From assembly GCF_042684365.1 (NCBI RefSeq), contig NZ_JBHULI010000024.1:62001-126000 (forward strand): DNA of 64,000 bases, written 5' to 3'. Position 1 is the stretch's first letter. Each line of letters begins with the position of its first letter. The notes beneath the pieces were generated by a model. That model made no database searches. It saw nothing but the letters and a program-made list of their open reading frames with translations, and was not told the origin of the DNA. A program made the translations under genes and the position numbers. The stretch comes from Gracilimonas halophila. Its GTDB lineage: Bacteria; Bacteroidota; Rhodothermia; Balneolales; Balneolaceae. This document shows positions 9,478 through 16,968 of the stretch, piece by piece.

Positions 9478-11253
9478 GTGAGCAACAAACAAGATTCCAA
9501 AGCCGTCGATACCACCCTGATTCGGCGGCTTTATTTTTTCCTAAAACCCTACCGATGGTTCGTTCTATTAGCCATCGGTCTTACTCTGTCGGCATCCTAT
9601 TTAGGCACGATACGCCCAAAACTTACCCAGATCGCAGTTGATGAGTACATTGCTGTAGATGATTTTGAGGGTCTTTGGTGGATCATAACCTTGTTGGGAG
9701 GGGCCTTACTCGGTGAATTTATTTTACTGGTTTTTAACACTTATATAACCAGGTGGTTTGGACAGAACGCACTTTATTCACTGAGGAATACTGTCTTTAA
9801 AAAGATCCAGACACTGAATGTTCAGTTCTTCGATAAAAATCCCATAGGCCGGCTTATTACCAGAACCACAAGTGATATAGAAGCCCTAAGTGAATTATTA
9901 TCCGATGGGGTCGTTGCGATAACGGGTGATCTGTTTCGCATAATATTTATCCTCTACTTTATGTTTAGCATGAATTGGGAGCTGAGTATAGTCACCCTTA
10001 CTGTATTGCCTATCTTATTCTATGCCACATTTTGGTTCAAGGCCAAAGTCAGAGCCACATTTCTTGAAGTGAGGGATAAGATCGCCCAGTTGAATTCCTT
10101 TGTGCAGGAACACATAAACGGGATGGATGTGGTTCAGCTTTTTAACAGGGAAGAGAAACAACGAGAGAAGTTTGAAAAGATCAATGCCGGACACCGAGAT
10201 GCCTACATCGAGACGATCTTCTACTTCGCAATTTTCTGGCCCATCGTTGAAGTAACTGCAAGTTTGGCTATGGCGCTCATTGTGTGGTATGGTGGAGCAA
10301 GAGCTCTAATGGATGGGGTAACTTTTGGTGTATTGCTGGCCTTTATACAATATGCCCGTCAGTTTTTCCGCCCAATTCAAGGTTTGTCGGAAAAGTTCAA
10401 CACTCTTCAATCTGCTTTAGCATCATCAGAACGTATTTTTGGAGTGTTAGATACTAAAACAAAAGTTCTGGAAAAAGATAACCCTACAGCGATCAAAGAC
10501 CCAAAAGGAAAGATCGAATTCGAAAATGTATGGTTTAAGTACAATCAAGATGAAGACTATGTGTTGAAAGATGTTTCTTTTACTGCTGAACCCGGAGAGG
10601 ATATAGCCATTGTTGGGGCAACAGGGGCAGGTAAAACAACGATCATAAATATCCTTATGCGTTTTTATGATATAGAGAAAGGCAGTGTAAAGATCGATGG
10701 AGTTGATATAAGAGATCTTTCACTTTATGATCTTCGTTCTCATTTTGGCTTGGTGCTGCAGGATAATGCCTTATTCTCCGGTTCCATCCTTGACAATATT
10801 ACACTTGGACATCCTGATATTACCAGAGAGCAAGTGATCGAAGCTGCGCACAAAGTAGAGGCGCACAGGTTCATTGAGAAACTTCCCGAAACTTATGACT
10901 ATGTTCTTCAGGAAAGAGGAGCATCACTGTCTATGGGACAGCGTCAGCTCATCTGTTTTGTAAGGGCCTTAGTTTACAACCCTGAGATTCTGATCCTTGA
11001 TGAAGCTACTTCAAGTGTTGATTCTGAAACTGAATCTTTGGTAACGGAATCAAGTCGTCTAATGATGGAAGGTAGAACTTCAATTGTTGTTGCACATCGG
11101 CTTTCGACCATTCAACATGCAGACAGGATCCTGGTGATGCACAAAGGGGAGATCCGGGAATCAGGAAGTCATCAAGAGCTTGTGCTTCAGGAAAACGGGC
11201 TTTATAAAAAGCTATACGAATTGCAATATAAAGACCAGCTGGTTGCTAAATAA
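9478..11253 (+). CDS. ABC exporter half-transporter, YheH-like (degenerate signature motif)
   Basis: Second exporter half-transporter: six-helix membrane domain (about 20-310) plus ATPase. Walker A is GATGAGKTT (about 380-388), Walker B and catalytic Glu are canonical (ILILDEATSSVD), but the signature reads LSMGQ instead of LSGGQ. In known heterodimers (YheI/YheH, TM287/288) the subunit with the intact Glu carries the altered signature, exactly complementary to the subunit at 6316. Together they should form one consensus and one degenerate ATP site. Start is GTG at 9478, 12 bases after the RNase Z-like stop, so the three genes probably form one transcript. The substrate is not readable. Confidence 0.9.
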   Translation: MSNKQDSKAVDTTLIRRLYFFLKPYRWFVLLAIGLTLSASYLGTIRPKLTQIAVDEYIAVDDFEGLWWIITLLGGALLGEFILLVFNTYITRWFGQNALYSLRNTVFKKIQTLNVQFFDKNPIGRLITRTTSDIEALSELLSDGVVAITGDLFRIIFILYFMFSMNWELSIVTLTVLPILFYATFWFKAKVRATFLEVRDKIAQLNSFVQEHINGMDVVQLFNREEKQREKFEKINAGHRDAYIETIFYFAIFWPIVEVTASLAMALIVWYGGARALMDGVTFGVLLAFIQYARQFFRPIQGLSEKFNTLQSALASSERIFGVLDTKTKVLEKDNPTAIKDPKGKIEFENVWFKYNQDEDYVLKDVSFTAEPGEDIAIVGATGAGKTTIINILMRFYDIEKGSVKIDGVDIRDLSLYDLRSHFGLVLQDNALFSGSILDNITLGHPDITREQVIEAAHKVEAHRFIEKLPETYDYVLQERGASLSMGQRQLICFVRALVYNPEILILDEATSSVDSETESLVTESSRLMMEGRTSIVVAHRLSTIQHADRILVMHKGEIRESGSHQELVLQENGLYKKLYELQYKDQLVAK

Positions 11254-11367
11254 TTTCTTTTATATGTTGCTTGAAACCTAAAATTTCAATCATTTTAGAG
11301 AAAGGCAGTCAAGTAATTTTTTAACAAATGAATTCGTATTTTCAGTGAATCAAAACAGGAGAATATC

Positions 11368-11631
11368 ATGGCTGATAGAAAGAAAAAATCTACTACAAAA
11401 AAAGACATTGAAGAAACCATTTACGATACCACCGAGAAACTTCAGGATAAAGCTGAAGAGACTTATGATGTATTGTTGGATCGTTTGAAATATGAACGGG
11501 ATGGTTTGGAACGAGAGCTAAAGCATGAGTATCGAAATGCACGTCGCTACGTACGCGCTCATCCTGAACAAGGCTTGGGAATAGCTTTTGTAGCCGGATT
11601 AGTGCTCGGCGCCTTGTTGACAAGAAAATAA
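11368..11631 (+). CDS. Small DUF883/ElaB-YqjD-like membrane-anchored protein
   Basis: The 87-residue protein has a Lys-rich N-terminus, a long charged amphipathic helix (about 12-62) and a C-terminal hydrophobic anchor (GIAFVAGLVLGALL) ending in TRK. This is the layout of ElaB/YqjD/DUF883 proteins, which in E. coli are stationary-phase inner-membrane proteins that can associate with ribosomes. The RHPEQG-like segment (VRAHPEQGLG) before the anchor supports the family. A clear ribosome site (CAGGAG) precedes the ATG at 11368. It stands alone between the exporter cluster and prfB. Function here is an inference from layout and family. Confidence 0.68.
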   Translation: MADRKKKSTTKKDIEETIYDTTEKLQDKAEETYDVLLDRLKYERDGLERELKHEYRNARRYVRAHPEQGLGIAFVAGLVLGALLTRK

Positions 11632-11649
11632 AAAATTTAAAATCTACAG

Positions 11650-12760
11650 ATGGCAATAAATACAGATCACCTACAGGAACTCTATGAGCGAATTGACGCG
11701 CTCAGGAGGTACCTTTGACTACGACAAAAGAAAAGTACGCATAATAGAACTTACCGAACAAACGCAAGACCCCGAATTCTGGAACGATCCTGCTAAAGCT
11801 CAGGCGATCATGAAAGAGCTGGATCATGAGAAAAGTCTGGTTGAGGGATGGGATAATCTCGACTCTTTGCGCGAGAGCATCAACGTATATCTCGAATTTC
11901 AGGAAATGGGAGAAGATGTAGAATCCGACCTCGACGCTGAATACAAAAAGCTCGAAAAAGCTCTGGAGGAAATGGAACTCCGTAATATGCTCAGCGGTCC
12001 TGATGATCACAGGGATGCAATCGTTAACTTCAACCCCGGAGCAGGAGGAACAGAAAGTCAGGATTGGGCTGAGATGTTGTATAGGATGCACACCCGATGG
12101 GCTGAGAAGGCCGGATTTAAGATTTCCGTTGTGGATTACCAGGATGGTGATGTAGCAGGACTCAAGAGTGCCACTATAGAAGTTCAGGGAGATAATGCGT
12201 ATGGATTTCTTAAAGCAGAGAGTGGAGTGCATCGTCTTGTCCGGGTTTCACCATTCGATAGCAACGCTCGTCGCCATACCTCTTTTTGCTCCGTTTTTGT
12301 AGCCCCGCTTATTGATGATACCATTGAAGTAAATATCAATGAAAGTGAAGTTGAACTACAGCGATTCCACTCTAGTGGAGCAGGCGGACAGAATGTGAAC
12401 AAAGTGGAAACGGCCGTCCGACTCATCTGGGAAGATGAGCTGTCGGATGGACGAAAGGAACGGGTTGTGGCTGAATGTCAGCAGGAGCGGTCGCAGTTAC
12501 AGAATCGTGAAAAAGCAATGGTATTGCTAAAATCACGGATCTATGAACTTGAAAAAGAAATTCAGGAAGCTGAAAAAGCTAAGCTGGAAGGTTCTAAAAG
12601 TAAAAACGAATGGGGCTCACAAATACGTAGCTATGTATTTGATGACCAACGTGTTAAAGACCATCGTACCAACTACGAAACAAGTGATGTAAGCGGGGTG
12701 ATGGACGGAGACCTCGATGAATTCATAAAAGCATATCTGCTTCAGGATGCCGAAGTTTAA
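11650..12760 (+). CDS. prfB: Peptide chain release factor 2 with programmed +1 frameshift
   Basis: RF2 recognises UGA/UAA stop codons and releases the finished protein. The gene starts at ATG 11650 and reads 22 codons to CTT (11713-11715), followed by in-frame TGA (11716-11718). Skipping one T continues at GAC (11717). An internal Shine-Dalgarno-like AGGAGG (11704-11709) lies 3 bases before CTT, the same arrangement as the E. coli prfB site. The junction RRYL-DYDKRK also matches E. coli RGYL-DYD. The full product is about 369 residues, normal for RF2. It carries the SPF anticodon-like tripeptide (SPFDSNARRHTSF) and the catalytic GGQ loop (SSGAGGQNVNK). The site gives autoregulation: low RF2 favours frameshifting. 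ATG 11684, in the second frame, is not the true start. Confidence 0.96.
11704..11719 (+). promoter_or_regulatory. prfB +1 programmed frameshift site
   Basis: AGGAGG (11704-11709), three bases, then CTT TGA C. This is the canonical RF2 frameshift signal: an internal anti-Shine-Dalgarno pairing site plus a slippery CUU next to a UGA stop that only RF2 reads. Confidence 0.95.
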
Positions 12761-12778
12761 TCAGTACAAAACTTTCCC

Positions 12779-13375
12779 ATGATCAAGGTTGGAGTTACAG
12801 GCGGAATTGGCTCAGGTAAAACCACACTCTGTAAAGAATGGGAGCAAATGGGTGCTTATATACTCTATGCGGATGATCTTGCTAAAAAATTGATGAATGA
12901 AAATGATGAGCTAAGATCTAAGATCATAAAGGTTTTTGGAGAGCAATCTTATGATGCATCCGGTAATTTAGATCGATCATATCTAGCCGGTCAAGCCTTT
13001 GAAAAAGGCAGGGTAGAAGAGTTGAATGAATTGGTACACCCTGTGTTATGGGAGAATACAAAGCTTATCGAAGAAGAGAAGAAAAGAGAGGGGGTGAAAG
13101 TTTTTGTTAAAGAGGCAGCCATCTTATTAAATAACGGACGCCCAAAAGATCTTGATTATGTAGTGCTTCTGCTGGCTGATGAAGAAAACCGTATAGATCG
13201 GACCAAAGACAGAGACCGGACTTCAGAAAAACAGATTCGGAATAGAATTTCAAAACAACCTGATTTTAATGAGCTTATTCATTTGGCAGATTTCGTTATT
13301 ACAAATGACGGTACTTTAAAAGAACTTAAAAACAAATCCCAGCAACTCTTTAAAAAGATCATAGAGCAAACCTGA
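12779..13375 (+). CDS. coaE: Dephospho-CoA kinase
   Basis: Last step of coenzyme A synthesis: ATP-dependent phosphorylation of the 3'-hydroxyl of dephospho-CoA. The N-terminus has the P-loop GGIGSGKTT (about residues 9-17). It is followed by YADDLAKKLM, which fits the substrate-binding 'DAD' region, and by a VHPVLW segment typical of CoaE. Its 198 residues are normal for the family. ATG at 12779 lies 18 bases after prfB, on the same strand, so the two are probably co-transcribed. Assignment is secure from the motif order. Confidence 0.93.
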   Translation: MIKVGVTGGIGSGKTTLCKEWEQMGAYILYADDLAKKLMNENDELRSKIIKVFGEQSYDASGNLDRSYLAGQAFEKGRVEELNELVHPVLWENTKLIEEEKKREGVKVFVKEAAILLNNGRPKDLDYVVLLLADEENRIDRTKDRDRTSEKQIRNRISKQPDFNELIHLADFVITNDGTLKELKNKSQQLFKKIIEQT

Positions 13376-13454
13376 TAAATAGAAAAGGAAAAGATTTTGA
13401 CCCTCAAACATCTTTATATTATCAAAAAAGCGCTTCCAAAACATAAAACTTGAT

Positions 13455-14483
13455 ATGCTGAGTAAAAAAGAATCTAGACTGGAAACCTTAGAAGAATACA
13501 TTATTCAAAACCAAAACAGGTTTCCCGGAGCTACAGGTGAGCTGTCACAGCTACTTCGAGATATCGGTTTAGCAGCCAAGATCATTTCCAGAGAGGTTAA
13601 TAAAGCAGGAATTACCAATATACTCGGTTTTGACGGCTCCACAAATATACACGGGGAAGCTGTTAAGAAGTTAGATCTCTTTGCTGATCAACAGCTTATC
13701 TCAGCCTTAGACCGTTCACTTATTACATGTATGGTTATCTCCGAGGAAAATGACGGGATCGTAAGGATGAGCAGCAAGAACGGTAAGTATATCGTCTACT
13801 TAGATCCGCTTGATGGTTCTTCCAATATCGATGTGAATGTTTCAATTGGAAGTATTTTCTCAGTTTATATGAGGGAGCCCCGTTACGATTCTGCACTCAG
13901 GGAATCCGATGCTTTACAGCCCGGTGTTCGTCAGGTCGCTGCCGGTTATGTGTTATATGGTTCCAGTACCATATTAGCTTACACTACAGGTTTAGGCGTT
14001 TCACTATTTACTTTGGATCCAAGCATCGGTGAATTCATTTTGAGTGACCGGATGATAAAAATGCCGGATTATGGAAATATTTATAGCATCAATGAAGGGA
14101 GTTATAATTCCTGGGATCTTGGGCTTAAGCAATATATTAAATACTGTCAGGAGGAAGATCAAGAATCAGGAAGGCCCTATTCTGCGAGATACATTGGATC
14201 TATGGTAGCTGATATTCATCGCACACTGATAAAAGGGGGTATATTCATTTACCCACACAGTAACAGATATCCGAATGGTAAATTACGATTGATGTATGAA
14301 TGTAACCCATTGAGTTTTATCATAGAACAGGCAGGGGGTATGGCGACTGATGGCGAAAAACGGATCATGGAACTTGAACCCACAAAAATTCATCAACAAA
14401 CTCCTATCTATATAGGCTCTAAAAAGAATGTAGAAGATGTCATGAAATTCCTGAAAGAGTATAAATCAGTACCTCAGGAATAA
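13455..14483 (+). CDS. fbp: Class I fructose-1,6-bisphosphatase
   Basis: Gluconeogenic enzyme hydrolysing fructose 1,6-bisphosphate to fructose 6-phosphate in the cytosol. Diagnostic features are the metal-binding VYLDPLDGSSNIDVN motif (about residues 113-128), VISEENDG upstream of it, YIGSMVADIHRTL, and GKLRLMYECNP near the C-terminus, the active-site segment of class I enzymes. The length of 342 residues is normal. It has its own 79-base upstream gap and faces a convergent lipoprotein gene seven bases downstream. No allosteric-site statement can be made from the sequence alone. Confidence 0.95.
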   Translation: MLSKKESRLETLEEYIIQNQNRFPGATGELSQLLRDIGLAAKIISREVNKAGITNILGFDGSTNIHGEAVKKLDLFADQQLISALDRSLITCMVISEENDGIVRMSSKNGKYIVYLDPLDGSSNIDVNVSIGSIFSVYMREPRYDSALRESDALQPGVRQVAAGYVLYGSSTILAYTTGLGVSLFTLDPSIGEFILSDRMIKMPDYGNIYSINEGSYNSWDLGLKQYIKYCQEEDQESGRPYSARYIGSMVADIHRTLIKGGIFIYPHSNRYPNGKLRLMYECNPLSFIIEQAGGMATDGEKRIMELEPTKIHQQTPIYIGSKKNVEDVMKFLKEYKSVPQE

Positions 14484-14490
14484 TAATTTT

Positions 14491-14976
14491 CTAAAATCGG
14501 ACTCTCATTCCTTCCCGGATATCATTTGAGACGGCATAACCTGCATTTGTTTCTACCACATATTGAGCCGGGCCATCTGAAAATAACTGCTTACTGTTAA
14601 AAGGTGCTGCACTGTGATGAATACGAATGATCACACTGTCGGCATTTACAAACATGATATCAAGAGGCAGGGGAGTATTTGCCATGTAGAAACTAAGTTC
14701 CTCCTCTGTGGGAAAGATAAACAGCATACCTGCATCAGCTGGTAATTCAGTAACATCCATCAATCCCTGATTTCGTTCCTGCTGATCATCGGCAACGGCT
14801 ACAGTAATTTTCGAAATTTCTTCATTATCCTGATCCAGAAAAGTCACTTCTTCTGTTAGCTCAAGCTGTCTTCCCTTTTTTTGTTCAGACTGACCTTCGG
14901 ACTTTTTATCCTGACAGGATATAAAAAGACAGATAATTAGCATACTTCTAAAAACTGCAATAAAAATAGATTTCAT
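14491..14976 (-). CDS. DUF192 family lipoprotein
   Basis: The 161-residue lipoprotein has a hydrophobic N-terminal signal and a lipobox ending at Cys21 (LFISC). After a charged linker rich in Lys/Glu/Gln, the C-terminal DUF192 domain carries QERNQGLMDVTELP, GMLFIFPTEEELSFYMANTPLPLDI-like features and an NADSVIIRIHHSA strand. DUF192 proteins are widespread and small; their biochemical function is not established. It is convergent with fbp and has a 201-base upstream region shared head to head with rimP. Confidence 0.85.
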   Translation of the reverse strand: MKSIFIAVFRSMLIICLFISCQDKKSEGQSEQKKGRQLELTEEVTFLDQDNEEISKITVAVADDQQERNQGLMDVTELPADAGMLFIFPTEEELSFYMANTPLPLDIMFVNADSVIIRIHHSAAPFNSKQLFSDGPAQYVVETNAGYAVSNDIREGMRVRF

Positions 14977-15090
14977 AAGATCTGGGTTGAGGGTATATGA
15001 ATACGAGATCCTTTAAGTTTGATGATAACTCTAAATTAAGCCAAAAGTTCTTAACCAAAAAATGAATCTGCTTTCAATCCTTTTGTTTCA

Positions 15091-15121
15091 TTGAAATTTA
15101 GACGAAATAGAGCTACCTTTG
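15091..15121 (+). promoter_or_regulatory. Bacteroidota-type promoter for the rimP-nusA-infB operon
   Basis: TTG (15091-15093), a 20-base spacer, then TACCTTTG (15114-15121), an exact match to the -7 consensus TANNTTTG described for Bacteroidota. Transcription would begin near 15128, where a hairpin starts. Confidence 0.6.
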
Positions 15122-15127
15122 AAAGGC

Positions 15128-15158
15128 AGTGAGCGTCGGAAGGCACTCGCTTTTTTTT
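15128..15158 (+). terminator. Leader hairpin/attenuator with GGAA tetraloop ahead of rimP
   Basis: AGTGAG (15128-15133) pairs with CTCGCT (15146-15151). Inside, after a C/A mismatch, GTC pairs with GGC around a GGAA (GNRA) loop, and eight T's (15151-15158) end the structure. It begins at the predicted transcription start and lies 19 bases before the rimP start codon. It has the form of an intrinsic terminator, so it may attenuate the operon or protect the 5' end. No experimental support is visible. Confidence 0.5.
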
Positions 15159-15177
15159 GTTTCAGAATTTGGTGTAA

Positions 15178-15642
15178 ATGCAAATAGATATCATACAAAA
15201 TATTAAAGACTTAGCGGAACCGCTTGCCGCAGAACACGATCTCTTTGTTGTAGATGTGGAACTGAAAACGGGAGGCGGGCAGAATGAAGTTTGGGTGTTA
15301 CTTGATAATGAAGACGGTGGTGTGAACATAGATCACTGTTCCAATATCAGCAAAGAACTCGGTTTTTTGATCGAGGCTCATGAGCTTTTTGATAACAAAT
15401 ACAGACTGAATGTTTCATCGCCCGGATTAAGTCGCCCATTGAGTGATAAAAGGCAATACAAGAAAAATGAAGGTCGAGTTGCTACCATCAAATTCAAAAA
15501 TGAAGCCGGTGAATATAAAAAAATTGAAGGTGTCATCACCGGTATTATGGAAGATAACGTTGCTATAACAGATGAAGAGGAAGTTGAAACAGAGATTCCT
15601 TTTGAAGCAATCGTTGAAACCAAAATCATCCCCGTAATTTAA
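15178..15642 (+). CDS. rimP: Ribosome maturation factor RimP
   Basis: Assists 30S subunit assembly in the cytosol. The 154-residue length is standard. The N-terminal domain carries LFVVDVELKTGGGQNEVWVLLD and the DHCSNISKELG segment; the characteristic YRLNVSSPGLSRPLSDKRQY follows (about 75-95), then a C-terminal Sm-like domain. ATG at 15178 is followed by nusA after 13 bases, the conserved order rimP-nusA-infB. Regulation is likely through the promoter and leader hairpin just upstream. Confidence 0.94.
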   Translation: MQIDIIQNIKDLAEPLAAEHDLFVVDVELKTGGGQNEVWVLLDNEDGGVNIDHCSNISKELGFLIEAHELFDNKYRLNVSSPGLSRPLSDKRQYKKNEGRVATIKFKNEAGEYKKIEGVITGIMEDNVAITDEEEVETEIPFEAIVETKIIPVI

Positions 15643-15655
15643 TTAAGCTAAACTG

Positions 15656-16912
15656 ATGCAGAACGAATTATCAAAACAGATTATCTCCTCATTTGCTGAG
15701 ATCGCACATGAGAAAGGCATTGATCGCGATATGCTTCTTTCCATACTGGAAGATGTATTTCGTACTATGATCCGCAAAAAATATGAGTCTGACGAAGCCT
15801 TTGAGGTGATCTTGAATGCTGACCGGGGAGAAATCCAGATCCTCCATGTACAGGAAGTGGTTCCTGCCGATGAGCTAACTGATTCGGTTGCGGAGATCAC
15901 CTTGGAAGATGCTCAGAAAGTAGACCCTGATGCAGAGCTTTATGATGAACTTGCTCAGGAAATCCAGATCACCGATTTCGGCCGTCGTGCTGTTACAATG
16001 GCACGTCAGCAGCTGGCTCAGCGTATCCGGGAAATTGAGAAAGACAATATTTATGAAGACTACACCGATCGTGTAGGAGAGATTATTCTCGGTGACGTAT
16101 ATCAGGTTCGTCAGAATAAAGACATCCTTGTTAATCACAACGGTGTAGAGCTGTTGCTTCCCAAAAGTGAGCAGATCTATAAAGATCGCTATCGCAAAGG
16201 AGATACCATCCGGGCAGTAGTAACCGGTGTGCATATGCGCAACGGTAACCCGACGGTGATCATCTCAAGAACTTCAGAATTGTTCCTGGAAAGATTATTT
16301 GAAAACGAGATTCCCGAAGTATTTGACGGAATCATTGAATTGGTACGGATTGCACGTTCTCCGGGCGACCGATCCAAAGTTGCAGTATTATCTCATGATG
16401 AGCGGGTTGATCCGGTTGGTGCCTGCGTGGGAATGAAAGGAATTCGAATTCACGCCATTGTACGTGAATTGCAGAATGAGAACATTGATGTGATCAACTT
16501 CACCCCTGATAAAATTGAATTTATTAAAAGGGCACTTCAACCTGCTGAGGTTTTAAAAGTAGAGCTGGATGAAGCTAATAAGCATGCAAATGTGCTTGTG
16601 CCGGCCGATGAAGTCTCAAAAGCCATTGGTAAGGGTGGTGTAAATATTCGCTTGGCATCGAAACTAGCCGAGGTTGAAATTGATGTATACCGCGAAGTTG
16701 AAGAAGAAGACGATATTGATATTGACGAATTCGAAGTTGATTTCGGAGCAGATGTGATTCAGATGCTGCACGACATCGGTTGTGACACCGCTCGTGCTGT
16801 ACTGGAATTAAACGCAGATGAATTAGTAAGCAGAACGAACGAACAAATAGATCCCGAGCTGGCAGAGAAGATTATGGGTGTAATTGCATACGAATTTGAG
16901 GACGAGGCTTAA
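15656..16912 (+). CDS. nusA: Transcription termination/antitermination factor NusA
   Basis: RNA polymerase-associated factor acting in pausing, termination and antitermination. Visible in order: N-terminal RNAP-binding domain (about 1-125), S1 domain with GEIILGDVYQV and VELLLPKSEQI (about 135-200), two KH domains including CVGMKGIRIHAIVRELQNE and KAIGKGGVNIRLASKLAEV (about 245-345), and an acidic C-terminal region with a helical TARAVLEL segment. Its 418 residues match Bacteroidota NusA, which lack the two acidic repeats of the E. coli protein. It lies inside the rimP-nusA-infB operon; in E. coli NusA controls its own operon through leader termination, which makes the rimP leader hairpin interesting. 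Confidence 0.96.
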   Translation: MQNELSKQIISSFAEIAHEKGIDRDMLLSILEDVFRTMIRKKYESDEAFEVILNADRGEIQILHVQEVVPADELTDSVAEITLEDAQKVDPDAELYDELAQEIQITDFGRRAVTMARQQLAQRIREIEKDNIYEDYTDRVGEIILGDVYQVRQNKDILVNHNGVELLLPKSEQIYKDRYRKGDTIRAVVTGVHMRNGNPTVIISRTSELFLERLFENEIPEVFDGIIELVRIARSPGDRSKVAVLSHDERVDPVGACVGMKGIRIHAIVRELQNENIDVINFTPDKIEFIKRALQPAEVLKVELDEANKHANVLVPADEVSKAIGKGGVNIRLASKLAEVEIDVYREVEEEDDIDIDEFEVDFGADVIQMLHDIGCDTARAVLELNADELVSRTNEQIDPELAEKIMGVIAYEFEDEA

Positions 16913-16968
16913 ATCGGCAATTCCATTTAAAAATTCTTAGTTTAAAAGCTCACATTTAAAACCCATTT

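Noticed and set aside
11684..12760. prfB starting at ATG 11684
   Set aside because: The conserved N-terminal codons and the AGGAGG-CTT-TGA frameshift site require the start at 11650.
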